Source: Catenaria anguillulae PL171 (Eukaryota > Blastocladiomycota > Blastocladiomycetes > Blastocladiales > Catenariaceae). Taken from it: a stretch of DNA of 64,000 nt. Shown piece by piece: positions 11,277 to 20,231 of the stretch. How positions within the stretch are numbered: position 1 is the stretch's first letter; every line of letters begins with the position of its first letter. The stretch spans positions 62,001 to 126,000 of the forward strand of contig MCFL01000051.1 in the NCBI GenBank assembly GCA_002102555.1. Reading direction: 5' to 3'. The notes under the pieces were generated by a model. That model had not been told where the DNA came from and searched no databases. It saw only the letters and a list, made by a program, of their open reading frames with translations. The position numbers were made by a program, and so were the translations under genes.

Positions 11277-12366
11277 TTAGAAGCTATGGAAAATCTCGGC
11301 CTGAGCACCGCGGGTACCGGCGACGGCGGTCATGACCTGACGCTGGCCGTCCTCGTTGACGATGTCGACCCACTTTTGGCCGTCAAAGACCTTGCGCAAG
11401 ACGATCTTGGTGCTGGCCACGCCATAGTTGGCGTTCTTGGCAACCTCGGCATAGTTGCGCTGCAAGTCGTACGGGGTCACGTCCGACTCGGGAAGCGCGG
11501 CAACATGGGGCTCAACAAGGTTGAACGAGGCGGACGACACGGCCCAGTTGCGGCCAAAGGTCGGATCAAAGGGAGCCTTACCCGAGGGCTTCTTGGGCAG
11601 CTTGGCAGAGAAGCCGGTGGTGAGATCATCGCGGGTCACGGCAACCTTGGCGGCGTTGATGGCGTCAGCACCCGAGAGCTCAACGTAAAAGAAGGTGTCG
11701 GACGGGCGCGGGAAGGGCTCAATGTCGTTCTTGTTGGGCATAATGCCAAACGCGGCACGGACCTTGGCGGGCACCTTGACGGCTTGAGTGAAGGGCACGA
11801 TCGCACCCGACTTGCCATTGACCACAAACACGTCGGCGCCCTGCGTGCACTCGCGCAACTCCCACTTTGGCTCGACGGGGAGCACGATCGGGTTGGTCGG
11901 GGTGGGCTTGAGCGACTTGGCAACGTCCTCGAACAGGCAGTGGCGCACAGTCACAAGGGCAGAGCCCTTGGTGGGGCCGCGGGTGTTGGCGGTCATGACG
12001 ACTTCGGTCTTGTGGAATTCGGGGACACGGCCGCCGTTGGGACGCACGGCAGCAATACCCGAGCGGGAGGTGGCGACGGCTTGCTGGGTGCGAGCGGCAA
12101 AGTCGGCATAGTCGTCACAGCAGCGACCAGTGAGCGTGCAGTCGGCGTTGCAGTGGCAGTCCATGACGGTGATGCCGGTCATGGTCGCGAGACAGGTCGA
12201 CGACGCGCGCTTGTCTGTAGCGAGACGGAGCGAGAGTTGAATGAGCGAGTGGGAACGAAGAAGGAAGGCAGTCGCGCAGCATGAATCGAGATCACGAACC
12301 AAGGGGAGCAGCCGAAACGGTGGCAACCAAGGCAGACGCGAGCGAGAGGAGGCCGAGGAACTTCAT
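11277..12366 (-). CDS. Secreted protein with somatomedin-B-like Cys motif
   Basis: Exon 1 (12366-12300) encodes a signal peptide, MKFLGLLSLASALVATVSAA; exon 2 is 12214-11277 (GTTCGT donor, CTACAG acceptor, phase 1); total about 334 residues. The join creates APLDKR, a dibasic Kex2-type site just after signal cleavage. Then comes CHCNADCTLTGRCCDDYADF, matching the C-x-C..C..G-x-CC-x-DY core of somatomedin-B domains. The remaining 250 residues lack low-complexity sequence and contain paired cysteines (RHCLFED, LRECTQG), suggesting a globular extracellular domain that I do not recognise. A longer unspliced frame from 12326 exists but would lose the signal peptide. Function unknown; probably extracellular or cell-wall. 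Confidence 0.7.
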
Positions 12367-14228
12367 CTTGAGTATTGGGGGATGTGTGTTGACAATGTGG
12401 ACAAGGGAATGTCTGTTGGTAAGGAACACATCTTGTTGAAAATGGACGGCGGGTCGGCACCAGTATTTGTAGCCTCCTCGAGCAGTACGTTCCCCAGCGG
12501 GACCCATTCTCGAACTGGCCTTAGAGTCGGTAACTCATTCAGCTACAGAGAGCTTGATAGTGCAGCACGTTGGGGAAACATATGCATGTAGTTTCTGCGA
12601 TGAGGTACAAGCAATTTGGGGTGCGGTCCAAATGAAATGGTGTCGATTTACATGTAAAAATTAGGAAAGTAAACATTACATGTAAGAATTTGAAACAATA
12701 TCCTCGTAAACTCCATCGATGCATGCGCACCCATTATATTTCATGACGAGTTGACCCGGGCAAAACTTGAGTGATCAAGGACGGTCAAGTTTGCACGTCT
12801 CACGAAAATGGTGTGCGGTGTGCCATGATACAAATCTTGAACCGCAGCACCGGTAACTGGGCGTATCGGGAAAACTGCCGCATCCCAACCATGGAGATGA
12901 AAGAGGTAGGTACAAAATACCCCTCCCATATACTGTTGTTGGTGCTTCGGTTTTCATAGTTTGGCCGCGCAGCCAGGCTCGCCGCCGCCCACGACGACTC
13001 CACTTCGCGTCACCGGTTGTGGCCAACGACCTGGTCAACGCAACGAGAATGCAAGAGCGCAGCGGTCCCATACAGCCGCAAACACACCGTAATCTGTACA
13101 TATTTCGGATCAATGACATTAATTGGTCAATGTTCCCTCCATTGCCACAGTTTCAGGTCTTTCTGTCTCGCGATGGCAGTTATGCAGGCAGCATGCGCAA
13201 CGGCGCCGCAGTAACACGGAAGGATATGTTTTGTCTTGCGATGCGCATGCATCAGGGTGGGAGCCGTCCGGTTGCGTATTAAATCTGGCCTACCTGGCGC
13301 CCACGCCGGAAGTTCAGGTAGCTGTCCGTCAGGACGCAGTGAGCAACTCAAGCATCCAATCTTTCGGCTACGACTGATAGGATATGGCTTTTGCCGCTCT
13401 ACACCTCGCGCCGGCTGATGTAGCTTCGGCAGATCAGTTCGGATACTGCGCTGGATTGACTCACATTCATCCCCAGGTAAATATGTGTGGGAAAGCAACA
13501 GCATCAGCTCTAGCGGTGTGCCCAAATGGACAGCACAGCAAGGGGCAGAGCATGATGAGCGAGACCGACTTGCACTTGAGACGACAGTACTATCCCGCCA
13601 GTTTTCTGATCCAAGGGCGCCCTTTCATCCGCTCCGTCGCGCCAGCAAGCAAATCGAGCTCAGTTGTTCCCACAGGCGAATGATGAGCAGTCGCGTCCAT
13701 TGTCCAATGACAGCAGGCGCGCCGTGCGACATTTCCATTCACAGAGAAGGAGTGAAAAATAGAGACAGCCAGCAATCAGTTGGAGTGACAGCCAACGATT
13801 GTGCTACAGATGGGCAACACTTGATGCCTGCCAATCTGAGGCAGCGAATGGGCTGTAGGCTGTTAAGAACGGAACTTGCTGTTCCGTGTCTCACGCCAGC
13901 AGATGCTTTCACTTGTTGCGTCGCATCTACAGTTCTGCAGGCGGCTGTGCTCTTGCACGAGGCTGTTCAAGTTCAAGTCTGCGCTTGCAGGCAAATTCAC
14001 GTTCGCTCAATCCATGGCCACTCCAATCATGAAGGGAAATTGACCGATCAAAGAGGACCATCAGTAGGACGGACAGACGGAGAAAGTGGTAGACGCAAGC
14101 GCTGCACATTTTCTCCACAGAGTGATCGGCAAGGGTTGGTGACACAAAGATCGATCACGTCCGCGGGGTTCGGTGTCACAGTTCGCTTTGGGGGCTCTCA
14201 CCCTTTCAACACATAGCTTCGGCAACAT
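12367..14228. other. Intergenic, no supported gene
   Basis: No gene was identified. The segment is less GC-rich than its neighbours, especially 12540-12760. A 243-codon open frame at 13485-14216 on the plus strand has a composition unlike the real genes here and no recognisable domain, so it was not called. Confidence 0.5.
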
Positions 14229-14315
14229 GCCCGGCTGGCGCAATGGCTAGCGCTTTCGACTTCTATCGGCACCGAAGGGATCGAAGGGTTGTGGGTTCGA
14301 GTCCCACGTCGGGTG
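14229..14315 (+). tRNA. tRNA-Arg (anticodon UCU) with 14-nt intron
   Basis: The sequence folds as a standard tRNA. The acceptor stem is GCCCGGC pairing with GTCGGGT (two G-U pairs), the D stem is GCGC/GCGC with GG in the loop, the anticodon stem is TTCGA/TCGAA, and the T arm is GTGGG-TTCGAGT-CCCAC. The anticodon loop reads C-T-TCT-A, giving UCU (arginine, AGA codons). A 14-nt insertion (TCGGCACCGAAGGG) sits after position 37, the normal place for a nuclear tRNA intron; without it the tRNA is 73 nt. A T run (TTTTT) about 9 nt downstream is a good RNA polymerase III terminator. Both internal promoter boxes are present. Confidence 0.95.
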
Positions 14316-14661
14316 CTATGGCGTTTTTACATTCTTCTGTCATCAGGACAGTTGATTCCTTTTTCGCTCACATTCCAACCCGCCTAGGTTGTCCCAGTGT
14401 CTCTCATCTCTCGCCCATGTCAGAGGAACTCACTGGACGTTCAGCTCAGTCATGCCGTCTGTTCTCCTTTCCTGTCAATGACATTCTCACTGATCCTAGC
14501 CTGTTTTCTGTCATGACACGAGCCCTCATGCACACGGCTTGCCGCACAATCGCACACATCGATCTATTCACGTATAGCATCGACAAAGGAATCAACGATC
14601 ACATTTCTTACCACCCAACATCAGTCTGTCGCCAGTCCGGATCTCTATCGACACGATGTGT
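14316..14661. other. Intergenic, no supported gene
   Basis: Downstream flank of the tRNA and the Cys-rich gene. Only the Pol III terminator at its left edge is recognisable. Confidence 0.5.
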
Positions 14662-14973
14662 TCACATTTCGCATCCCATGAGGCAATCCTCGCACTTTTC
14701 AGGCGACAAGCGGCACATGCTCAAGCAGCGATAAGCGCAGTTGCCCCATGCGGGTTTGGCGGACCCGGAAGCGTCTATGTATGAGGTGGGGAGGAAATGT
14801 AAATAGGCGAGTTCAGCAATGACAGCATGAAGTGAAACAGTGCGTGCCCTTGGCTCCAAAACCGCGAACGTCGCAACCCATGTGGCAATCCTCGCAGCGT
14901 TGAGGGGAAATGCGGCAGATATTGACGCAGCGCATGCCGCAGCCCCATTCAGGGTTGGCGACACCAGAGGCGG
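14662..14973 (-). CDS. Cys-rich protein, two homologous exons (5' end not found)
   Basis: Two exons read on the minus strand, 14973-14863 and 14774-14662. Both start after an ATAG acceptor with the same phase and encode nearly the same module: ASGVANPEWGCGMRC... and ASGSAKPAWGNCAYRC..., each continuing with C-R-x-S-P-x-x-C-E-D-C-x-M-G-C. The shared pattern is W-G-x-C-x3-C-x3-C-x6-C-x2-C-x3-C with small variations. Similar exons of matching phase indicate exon duplication. The last ends EM-stop. The donor of the first exon (GTTTTG at 14862) is weak and an alternative is possible. Upstream exons, including any signal peptide, were not found with confidence, although another Cys-containing open stretch with a GTACGT donor lies near 15275-15350. 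A small secreted or metal-binding protein is plausible but not shown. Confidence 0.5.
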   Translation of the reverse strand, partial: PPLVSPTLNGAAACAASISAAFPLNAARIATWVATFAVLEPRARTVSLHAVIAELAYLHFLPTSYIDASGSAKPAWGNCAYRCLSMCRLSPEKCEDCLMGCEM

Positions 14974-16281
14974 CTATCGTCAATGTGCATGAGCGGAAGC
15001 CTGTTGCGATATATGCTCGATTCACTGGTTGCAATCGCCACAAAGCTTCTCAGTCGCATTTTGTTTGCGACAATGCAGTGACTGATGAAGGGTTCTTGCC
15101 CTCTGATTCTCCCTCATCTAGGTGCTGCACCATTCATAGCAGCACTAATTTTCTTGAAAAATACCCACAAATGGCCTACCTCCTGCTCGAAATGGCCCAG
15201 ATATGTCCCCGACCCTCGTGGGTGGGTATGTTCGCACCGTTTACAGCGGCGGTCGCGTCACGTACCGCATGGTGGGAGCCGCATATGCCAGAATAGTGTG
15301 CGCAGAGTGGCGCACATGCATGGCGCACGACCAGGTTGTTGACACAATTCGCAAGATCACGCCGATGACTGCGTCGCAACATTAATGTTGGTCGAATAAT
15401 GCATATGCGCACTGTGAATAAGCTTTGCCGCGCCGCCACCGAGACCGCAGTATTCATGCATGTCATGTGGTCAGCAAACGAATCGACGCACATATGTTCT
15501 TGCGTCCCGCGAATCCGTTGCTACGCAGGTCGCCGCGCCCGAAATGAGGTCAACGACACACGACGACTTGATCACATTCATGGGCATTGTGCATGTGCGC
15601 GTGTCCGCCAGATGCGAAAACCCAGCTTTGGAGCGGTCGTATTGGCAACCAGTGAGGCGGCCGGTTAGGGTCAGGTATATCAGGCAGAAAGCCAGCAAAA
15701 GATCAAACGCTTCCTGTCCCACATTTCGGCAAGTACATGGTTGACGGCTGTCGCTTTTCCGATGCACGCGTCCACAAGATATAAAGTGGCCACAGCAAGT
15801 GGTGAATGATTGACGAGTGCTTCGCTTTCCACCTCGCGCTCATTGTGATGACAACCTGCGAGTGTCGTCTCCGTGCATGAGAAAAGAATGGTAACGACGG
15901 GCATGGGATTGGCTGCGAGTCTCATTCGGACATGGTTGCGACGTGTGGCTGGAAACAGAGGTACATTATTTATACACAAGTCCCACTCTCCAGAGCCCAA
16001 CAAAATGACGACGACGGGGCAAGCAAGGCTCGATCAACGAGCAATCCACGATTCCGTTCAACCTGACGAGTCGTGGAGGTGGGTAGGTGGGGAAAAGCAA
16101 TCAACAGAGGTACTGACGAAACGGATAAGGCGACAAACGAAACAATGGATATCACAAAGCGAAGAAACAAGGAAATGGTTCAGTCTAAGAAAACGAGCGC
16201 GCATTGGGCCGCGGGGTACCGAGAACGAGCGGGAGCGAAATCACCGGCAATGCCATTGGTTGCCAACAAACCAAAGGCGAC
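14974..16281. other. Intergenic, possible 5' exons of the Cys-rich gene
   Basis: No complete gene is visible. The minus strand near 15275-15350 encodes a Cys-containing stretch ending at a GTACGT donor in the correct phase to join the Cys-rich exons, so upstream exons may lie here. A hydrophobic stretch (LLLAFCLIYLTLTG) near 15680 on the minus strand could be a signal sequence, but it does not splice convincingly. Confidence 0.35.
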
Positions 16282-17018
16282 CTATTGCTGGGGCGGATAT
16301 CCATGGTGTTGCTGTTGCTGTTGCTGCTGCTGCATCAATTGCGCAAATTGCTGCTGCTGCTGTTGCATCATGTGCGCCGCTGCGGCCGCATGCGCTGTAG
16401 GATCGGCCCCACTTGCACTTGCACTTGCACTTGCACTTGCGCTGCCGCCTTGGTCCGACGTTGGACTGGTTGGATCGTCGCCCGACCCATCCCCTCTGTC
16501 ACCACCCCTTTTCGCGGTCTTGCCCGTCTTTGCTTGCTGCCATTCGCGGAACCGGTCCAGGTACACGCGCATCGTGTCGGAATGGTTGTCAAAGCTGAGC
16601 TGTTGCATGGCCCAAAGGATATCTTCGGCATTGATAGTTTTGCGCTTTTTCGTTTTGGCACCGGTCGCTTGCTGAATGAATGAACCAAAGAAGCAAGCGT
16701 GAGGCCTTGAAGAATAAAAAGTGTACAACGAAAGAGACATTTGTGCATACCTTCCGACGTGATGAAGGAAATAAACTCAGACACACACTCTTGAATCAAC
16801 TCCTTTGCCTCCTTGGACAGCTTTGCGTTTTCGGGCAAAGTCTTTTTCATGATGCGTGTCACGTTGGCAATCGGCAGCAACCGGTCTTGCTCGCGGGCTT
16901 CCCAGTCTTCGGCATCATCTTGTTGCTGTTGCTTGGCGGTTGCGTCTGGGTCGATGGGTGGTTGGCCGGGAGGTGGAGGTGCGGGCTGGAGAGGTAAAGG
17001 GCGGGGGCGGTTGGACAT
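16282..17018 (-). CDS. HAP3: CCAAT-binding factor subunit NF-YB/HAP3
   Basis: Exon 1 (17018-16751) has a Pro/Gln-rich leader and the start of the histone fold: [18 protein letters not shown], then [25 protein letters not shown]. Exon 2 continues [20 protein letters not shown] and [11 protein letters not shown], then a Ser/Ala and poly-Gln tail. NF-YB pairs with NF-YC and, with NF-YA, binds CCAAT promoters. The join is odd. The consensus CAG acceptor gives [10 protein letters not shown], an ideal family match, but the frame then breaks at an A5 run (plus-strand T5, 16646-16650). Using the AAG acceptor 4 nt later keeps one frame (217 residues) but replaces that conserved stretch. Either the A run carries one extra base or the weaker acceptor is used. 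Confidence 0.88.
16308..16365. repeat. CTG/CAG-rich trinucleotide tract
   Basis: Interrupted TGCTGT/GCTGCTG repeats on the plus strand encode the two poly-Gln blocks of NF-YB on the minus strand. Length variation here would alter the glutamine tail without breaking the frame. Confidence 0.85.
16411..16440. repeat. Hexanucleotide repeat (ACTTGC)5
   Basis: Five perfect copies of ACTTGC. On the minus strand they encode the (Ser-Ala)n stretch in the NF-YB tail. Confidence 0.9.
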
Positions 17019-17251
17019 GTTTTGGTGTTGAGTGTGGTGGAAAAAAGGTGGGAAAACGGGATGGGATTCAGGTGGGCGTGTGAGTTGGTATCGAGTGCCG
17101 GTGCATGACCATGTGCACGGGCAGGTAGGGGTTGCAAAGAATAGAATGAAGCGGAGGAGGCGGTGGCGTCGTTGAAGCACGGTGCGTGTGAATATGCATG
17201 CATGTGTCTCGAGTGCAAGAGAGTATACGAGTCATGAAGAATCAAGCATAC

Positions 17252-17548
17252 AGATGAGCTGCGGCGTTGCGGCTTTTCTCTTTTGATGGAGGAATCCGCA
17301 GCGGCATCCGGCGCAGAGCTGGCGGGGGGTGGAGGGGATTGATGGGCTAAAGTAGTCGACTGGTCCGGGTCTTGCTCTGAAGCAGATGTAGCAGATTTCG
17401 AAGGAGCTGCTCCCTTGGTTGCCCGAGTGGATTTCGATTTGGGATTGGCGGGTGACGGCGGGGTCGATGATGAAGCCGCACTGGCAGCCCTCTTCTTCTT
17501 GGCCGATGGCGATTGACCACCGGTCGGGGACGATGGACGCGAAGTCAT
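17252..17548 (-). CDS. Hypothetical Ser/Lys/Pro-rich exon upstream of NF-YB
   Basis: An ATG at 17548 opens a 99-codon frame, MTSRPSSPTGGQSPSAKKKR onward, rich in Ser/Lys/Pro, ending at a plausible GTATGC donor (17251). It is a disordered, nuclear-type composition. It could be a separate small gene or an alternative 5' exon or leader ORF of the downstream NF-YB gene (same strand, 234 nt apart). I found no convincing acceptor to join them. Confidence 0.3.
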
Positions 17549-18874
17549 TGTACTGCTAACGTACATAACGGGTGGATTCAATGGAGAAGCAACAAATAAG
17601 GGAGCGGGGCAAGTGGTTACAACACTGAGGCGAGGGAATGTGGCGTGTTTGCAGGTCCCCAATCGGTTGGAATCGCTGAGGGGTCCACTGCCGCGGTGAC
17701 CACGATAGGCAAAGTGACAAGGAGAGTACGTTGTATCGATTTCGGGGGCAGTGGCCGCTGGAGCGATATGATGCCAGCAGGGTCGAGTGAGCGGGGCTGG
17801 TTGGCGGCGTGTGATCAATCGCGACGGTTTGAGGGACAATGATGTGCAAATGATGAATTGGGGCACCGTGGTCACAACAAGGCAAGGTGTCGAGGCGGGT
17901 GAAAGCAATGCAATGCACAGACTGATGGCTGGACGGCTTCCTGATATCGAGTGTGTGTGCATTGGGCAATGGCCATGCATATGATCATGAACACATTTGC
18001 GGCGTGCCGTGTGGTTTTTCCGAGAGCTGCCCAATGGATTAGTGGAGCGGCGCCGATCATCGTCGCATCGGCTGAAATGTGTTGCCAACGGTCCGCGATT
18101 GGCTCTTCTGAAATGAAGGCCGAGAAGTACTGCCTCTGCACAGAGAGACGACATGAAAAAATACCGACCATGGTTTGGCTTTCATTGGATCCGTCCATGC
18201 TTGCACACCAGTCTTTCGCAGCCGATGGAACGTTTCAGCTCTACAAAGTTGATTCAATGGGGTCATTGCTGTACTTGGCTGGAGGCCGCTTGGGTCGTAT
18301 ACCTGATGATACTGTGAAAAATGGAACATGTTGGCTGAATTGGGCTCCTTGGGCTCCTTGGGCAAGTTCTCGAATTCGAACGGGCCACCTCGATTCCGAA
18401 CCGCCTCACTGGGGATGCGGACGCACATTTTACATCCACACGCCATACCAGCACTCGTGGACTGGAAAAAGTACAGCCATGGCGGGCATTGACGGAGACG
18501 CATTCATTCGCCACTATCGACGATATTGCAAGTTGTGCATGCGACTGCTCCTGCTTGTTGTGGGATTGGGAACTTGTCTGAACCGTCTCATGAATGATGA
18601 TGATCATGCAGACGGCCATTGTCTGTTGACAAAACTTTGGGCAATGTTTCTACACACGAATTGCACTTGAATAGTCATGCTGGCACGCGGATGAGCGAGA
18701 CAGCGAACGTGCCAAGTCAATTTGTCTCACTCGGAAACGGGTCACGCGACCTCGTGTGAGCGATCGGGCAAAGACGCGACCACCATATCGGTCGGTGGAG
18801 GAGGCTGCGTTTGTTTTCCAGTTTTCATTACCATTCCACGTAACCCACATCCAGTTTAAATCAGACCGACAGCC
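17549..18874. other. Intergenic, no supported gene
   Basis: Open frames exist on both strands (for example plus 17951-18670), but none has recognisable domains or coding-like composition. A CTCCTTGGG direct repeat occurs near 18347-18362. The right end must hold the promoter of the NOM1-like gene. Confidence 0.45.
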
Positions 18875-20161
18875 ATGCCACGCACTTCAAACAAGCCCAG
18901 GCGCCCCGAAATCCCGACCGCGCTCCTCTCCGAGCTTGCTTCCTCCTCCGCGTCGGGTGCCGATTCCCGCGGGTCACCCTACTCGCGCCCGGTCAAGGGA
19001 GGGAAGCCGCACATGTCGCGCAAGGATGCGCGCAAGCAGCAGCGCGACGAAAAAAAGCAGCGCAAGGCGACGCATCACGCGCGGATGCACGAAAAGCCTG
19101 CGGCCATGTCAACTGGTTTGGGAGCAAGGAGAAAAGGTCAGGCCGCGGCCACGGTCGCGAGTAAGAAGCAGGCGGTGGCTGCAAAGCCGCCAAAGGTGTC
19201 AGCGGCGCCGAGCGGTGACAAGGACAAATCCAAGGCCAAGCAGCGGAAGCAGCAACCACCGAACCCTACCGCTTCTGAAAAGAAGCCAAAGCAACAGCCC
19301 ACCGTTGCGAAAAAGTCCGAGCTCACCGATCAAGAAAAGATGCTCAAGCTCGCCAAAAAGGACCCTGCTCTCCTCGCGACCCTGCGCTCCCAAGGCCTCA
19401 TTCCGTCGACCGCGGGTCTCTCTGATGGCGAAATGGGCCGCGACGAGACCATTGATCGCATGGACATTGCCCGATACGAAAAGCTGCTCAAGCTCAACAA
19501 GCGCAAGCGCAAGAAGAAGGCCGCAGTGGATGGGGAGGATGGGGTAGCAGAAAACAAACCCGCGTCCGTACCAAAGAGCATTGCGCACGATGGGTTGGGC
19601 GACCTGTTTGCCATGGTGGGCGGCGTCACGTCAAAGGGCGAGGTGAGCGTGGTGGCGAATCCCACGGTGCATGTCGAGAGCGATGGAGAGGAGGTAGATG
19701 AGGAGGACGATGAGGAGATGGGTGGTGGGGACATGTATGCGGATGCCATGAGTGACGAGAAGGAGTCGGGCGACGAGTTCGAGTCGGATGAGAACGAGTC
19801 GGATGAGGGTGAGGGTGTGAGCGAGGACTCAGACGAAGTGGACGATATCGACATGGACAGCGATCAAGGGGATGACGCGCCGGAATCGGACCTCGAGGAC
19901 GAGGATGACAAGTATCTTGCCGGGTTGGGGCTCGACGATCTCGAGGGTATGCTGGGCGGTGGCGGAGCGTCGAGCGGCGACGACGAGTCGTCCAGCCAAA
20001 GAGGAGATGACGACGACGACGAGATGGAAATGGATTCCGATTTAGAGGCCGAGATGCGCGAGATTTTGGCACGCCCCGAGTATGCCGAGGGCGGTTTGGA
20101 TTCGTTCGATGACGACTCGGAATCCAAATCAGAAGAAGAGAGCGACAGCGAGGATGAGTGA
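18875..20161 (+). CDS. NOM1/Sgd1-like protein, N-terminal half only
   Basis: A single open frame of 428 codons. It begins with a basic segment (MSRKDARKQQRDEKKQRKA) like the RK-rich start of NOM1/Sgd1. Around residues 200-250 it has YEKLLKLNKRKRKKK followed by VPKSIAHDGLGDLFAMVGG, matching the NOM1 block (LGLNKRKKK ... PLSFARDGLDYILGAL). A very acidic Asp/Glu/Ser tail follows and then a stop. NOM1/Sgd1 normally continues with MIF4G and MA3 domains; here neither follows, and the convergent neighbour starts 70 nt later. In yeast, Sgd1 is a nucleolar protein linked to 18S rRNA maturation. Either the gene is split, truncated, or this is a shorter relative. Assignment rests on two short blocks, so it is moderate. 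Confidence 0.55.
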   Translation: MPRTSNKPRRPEIPTALLSELASSSASGADSRGSPYSRPVKGGKPHMSRKDARKQQRDEKKQRKATHHARMHEKPAAMSTGLGARRKGQAAATVASKKQAVAAKPPKVSAAPSGDKDKSKAKQRKQQPPNPTASEKKPKQQPTVAKKSELTDQEKMLKLAKKDPALLATLRSQGLIPSTAGLSDGEMGRDETIDRMDIARYEKLLKLNKRKRKKKAAVDGEDGVAENKPASVPKSIAHDGLGDLFAMVGGVTSKGEVSVVANPTVHVESDGEEVDEEDDEEMGGGDMYADAMSDEKESGDEFESDENESDEGEGVSEDSDEVDDIDMDSDQGDDAPESDLEDEDDKYLAGLGLDDLEGMLGGGGASSGDDESSSQRGDDDDDEMEMDSDLEAEMREILARPEYAEGGLDSFDDDSESKSEEESDSEDE

Positions 20162-20231
20162 ATGACTTCGTGTGTATAAATATTGTCGATATCGAATCAA
20201 GTGTCATTTATGTCTTCAAGCACCACAACCA

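Noticed and set aside
11286-12284. A 332-codon plus-strand open frame rich in Gly/Val/Arg
   Set aside because: Antisense of the secreted SMB-like gene, which has a signal peptide and consistent splicing on the other strand.
13485-14216. A 243-codon plus-strand open frame upstream of the tRNA
   Set aside because: Composition differs from the real genes, no domain or splice support.
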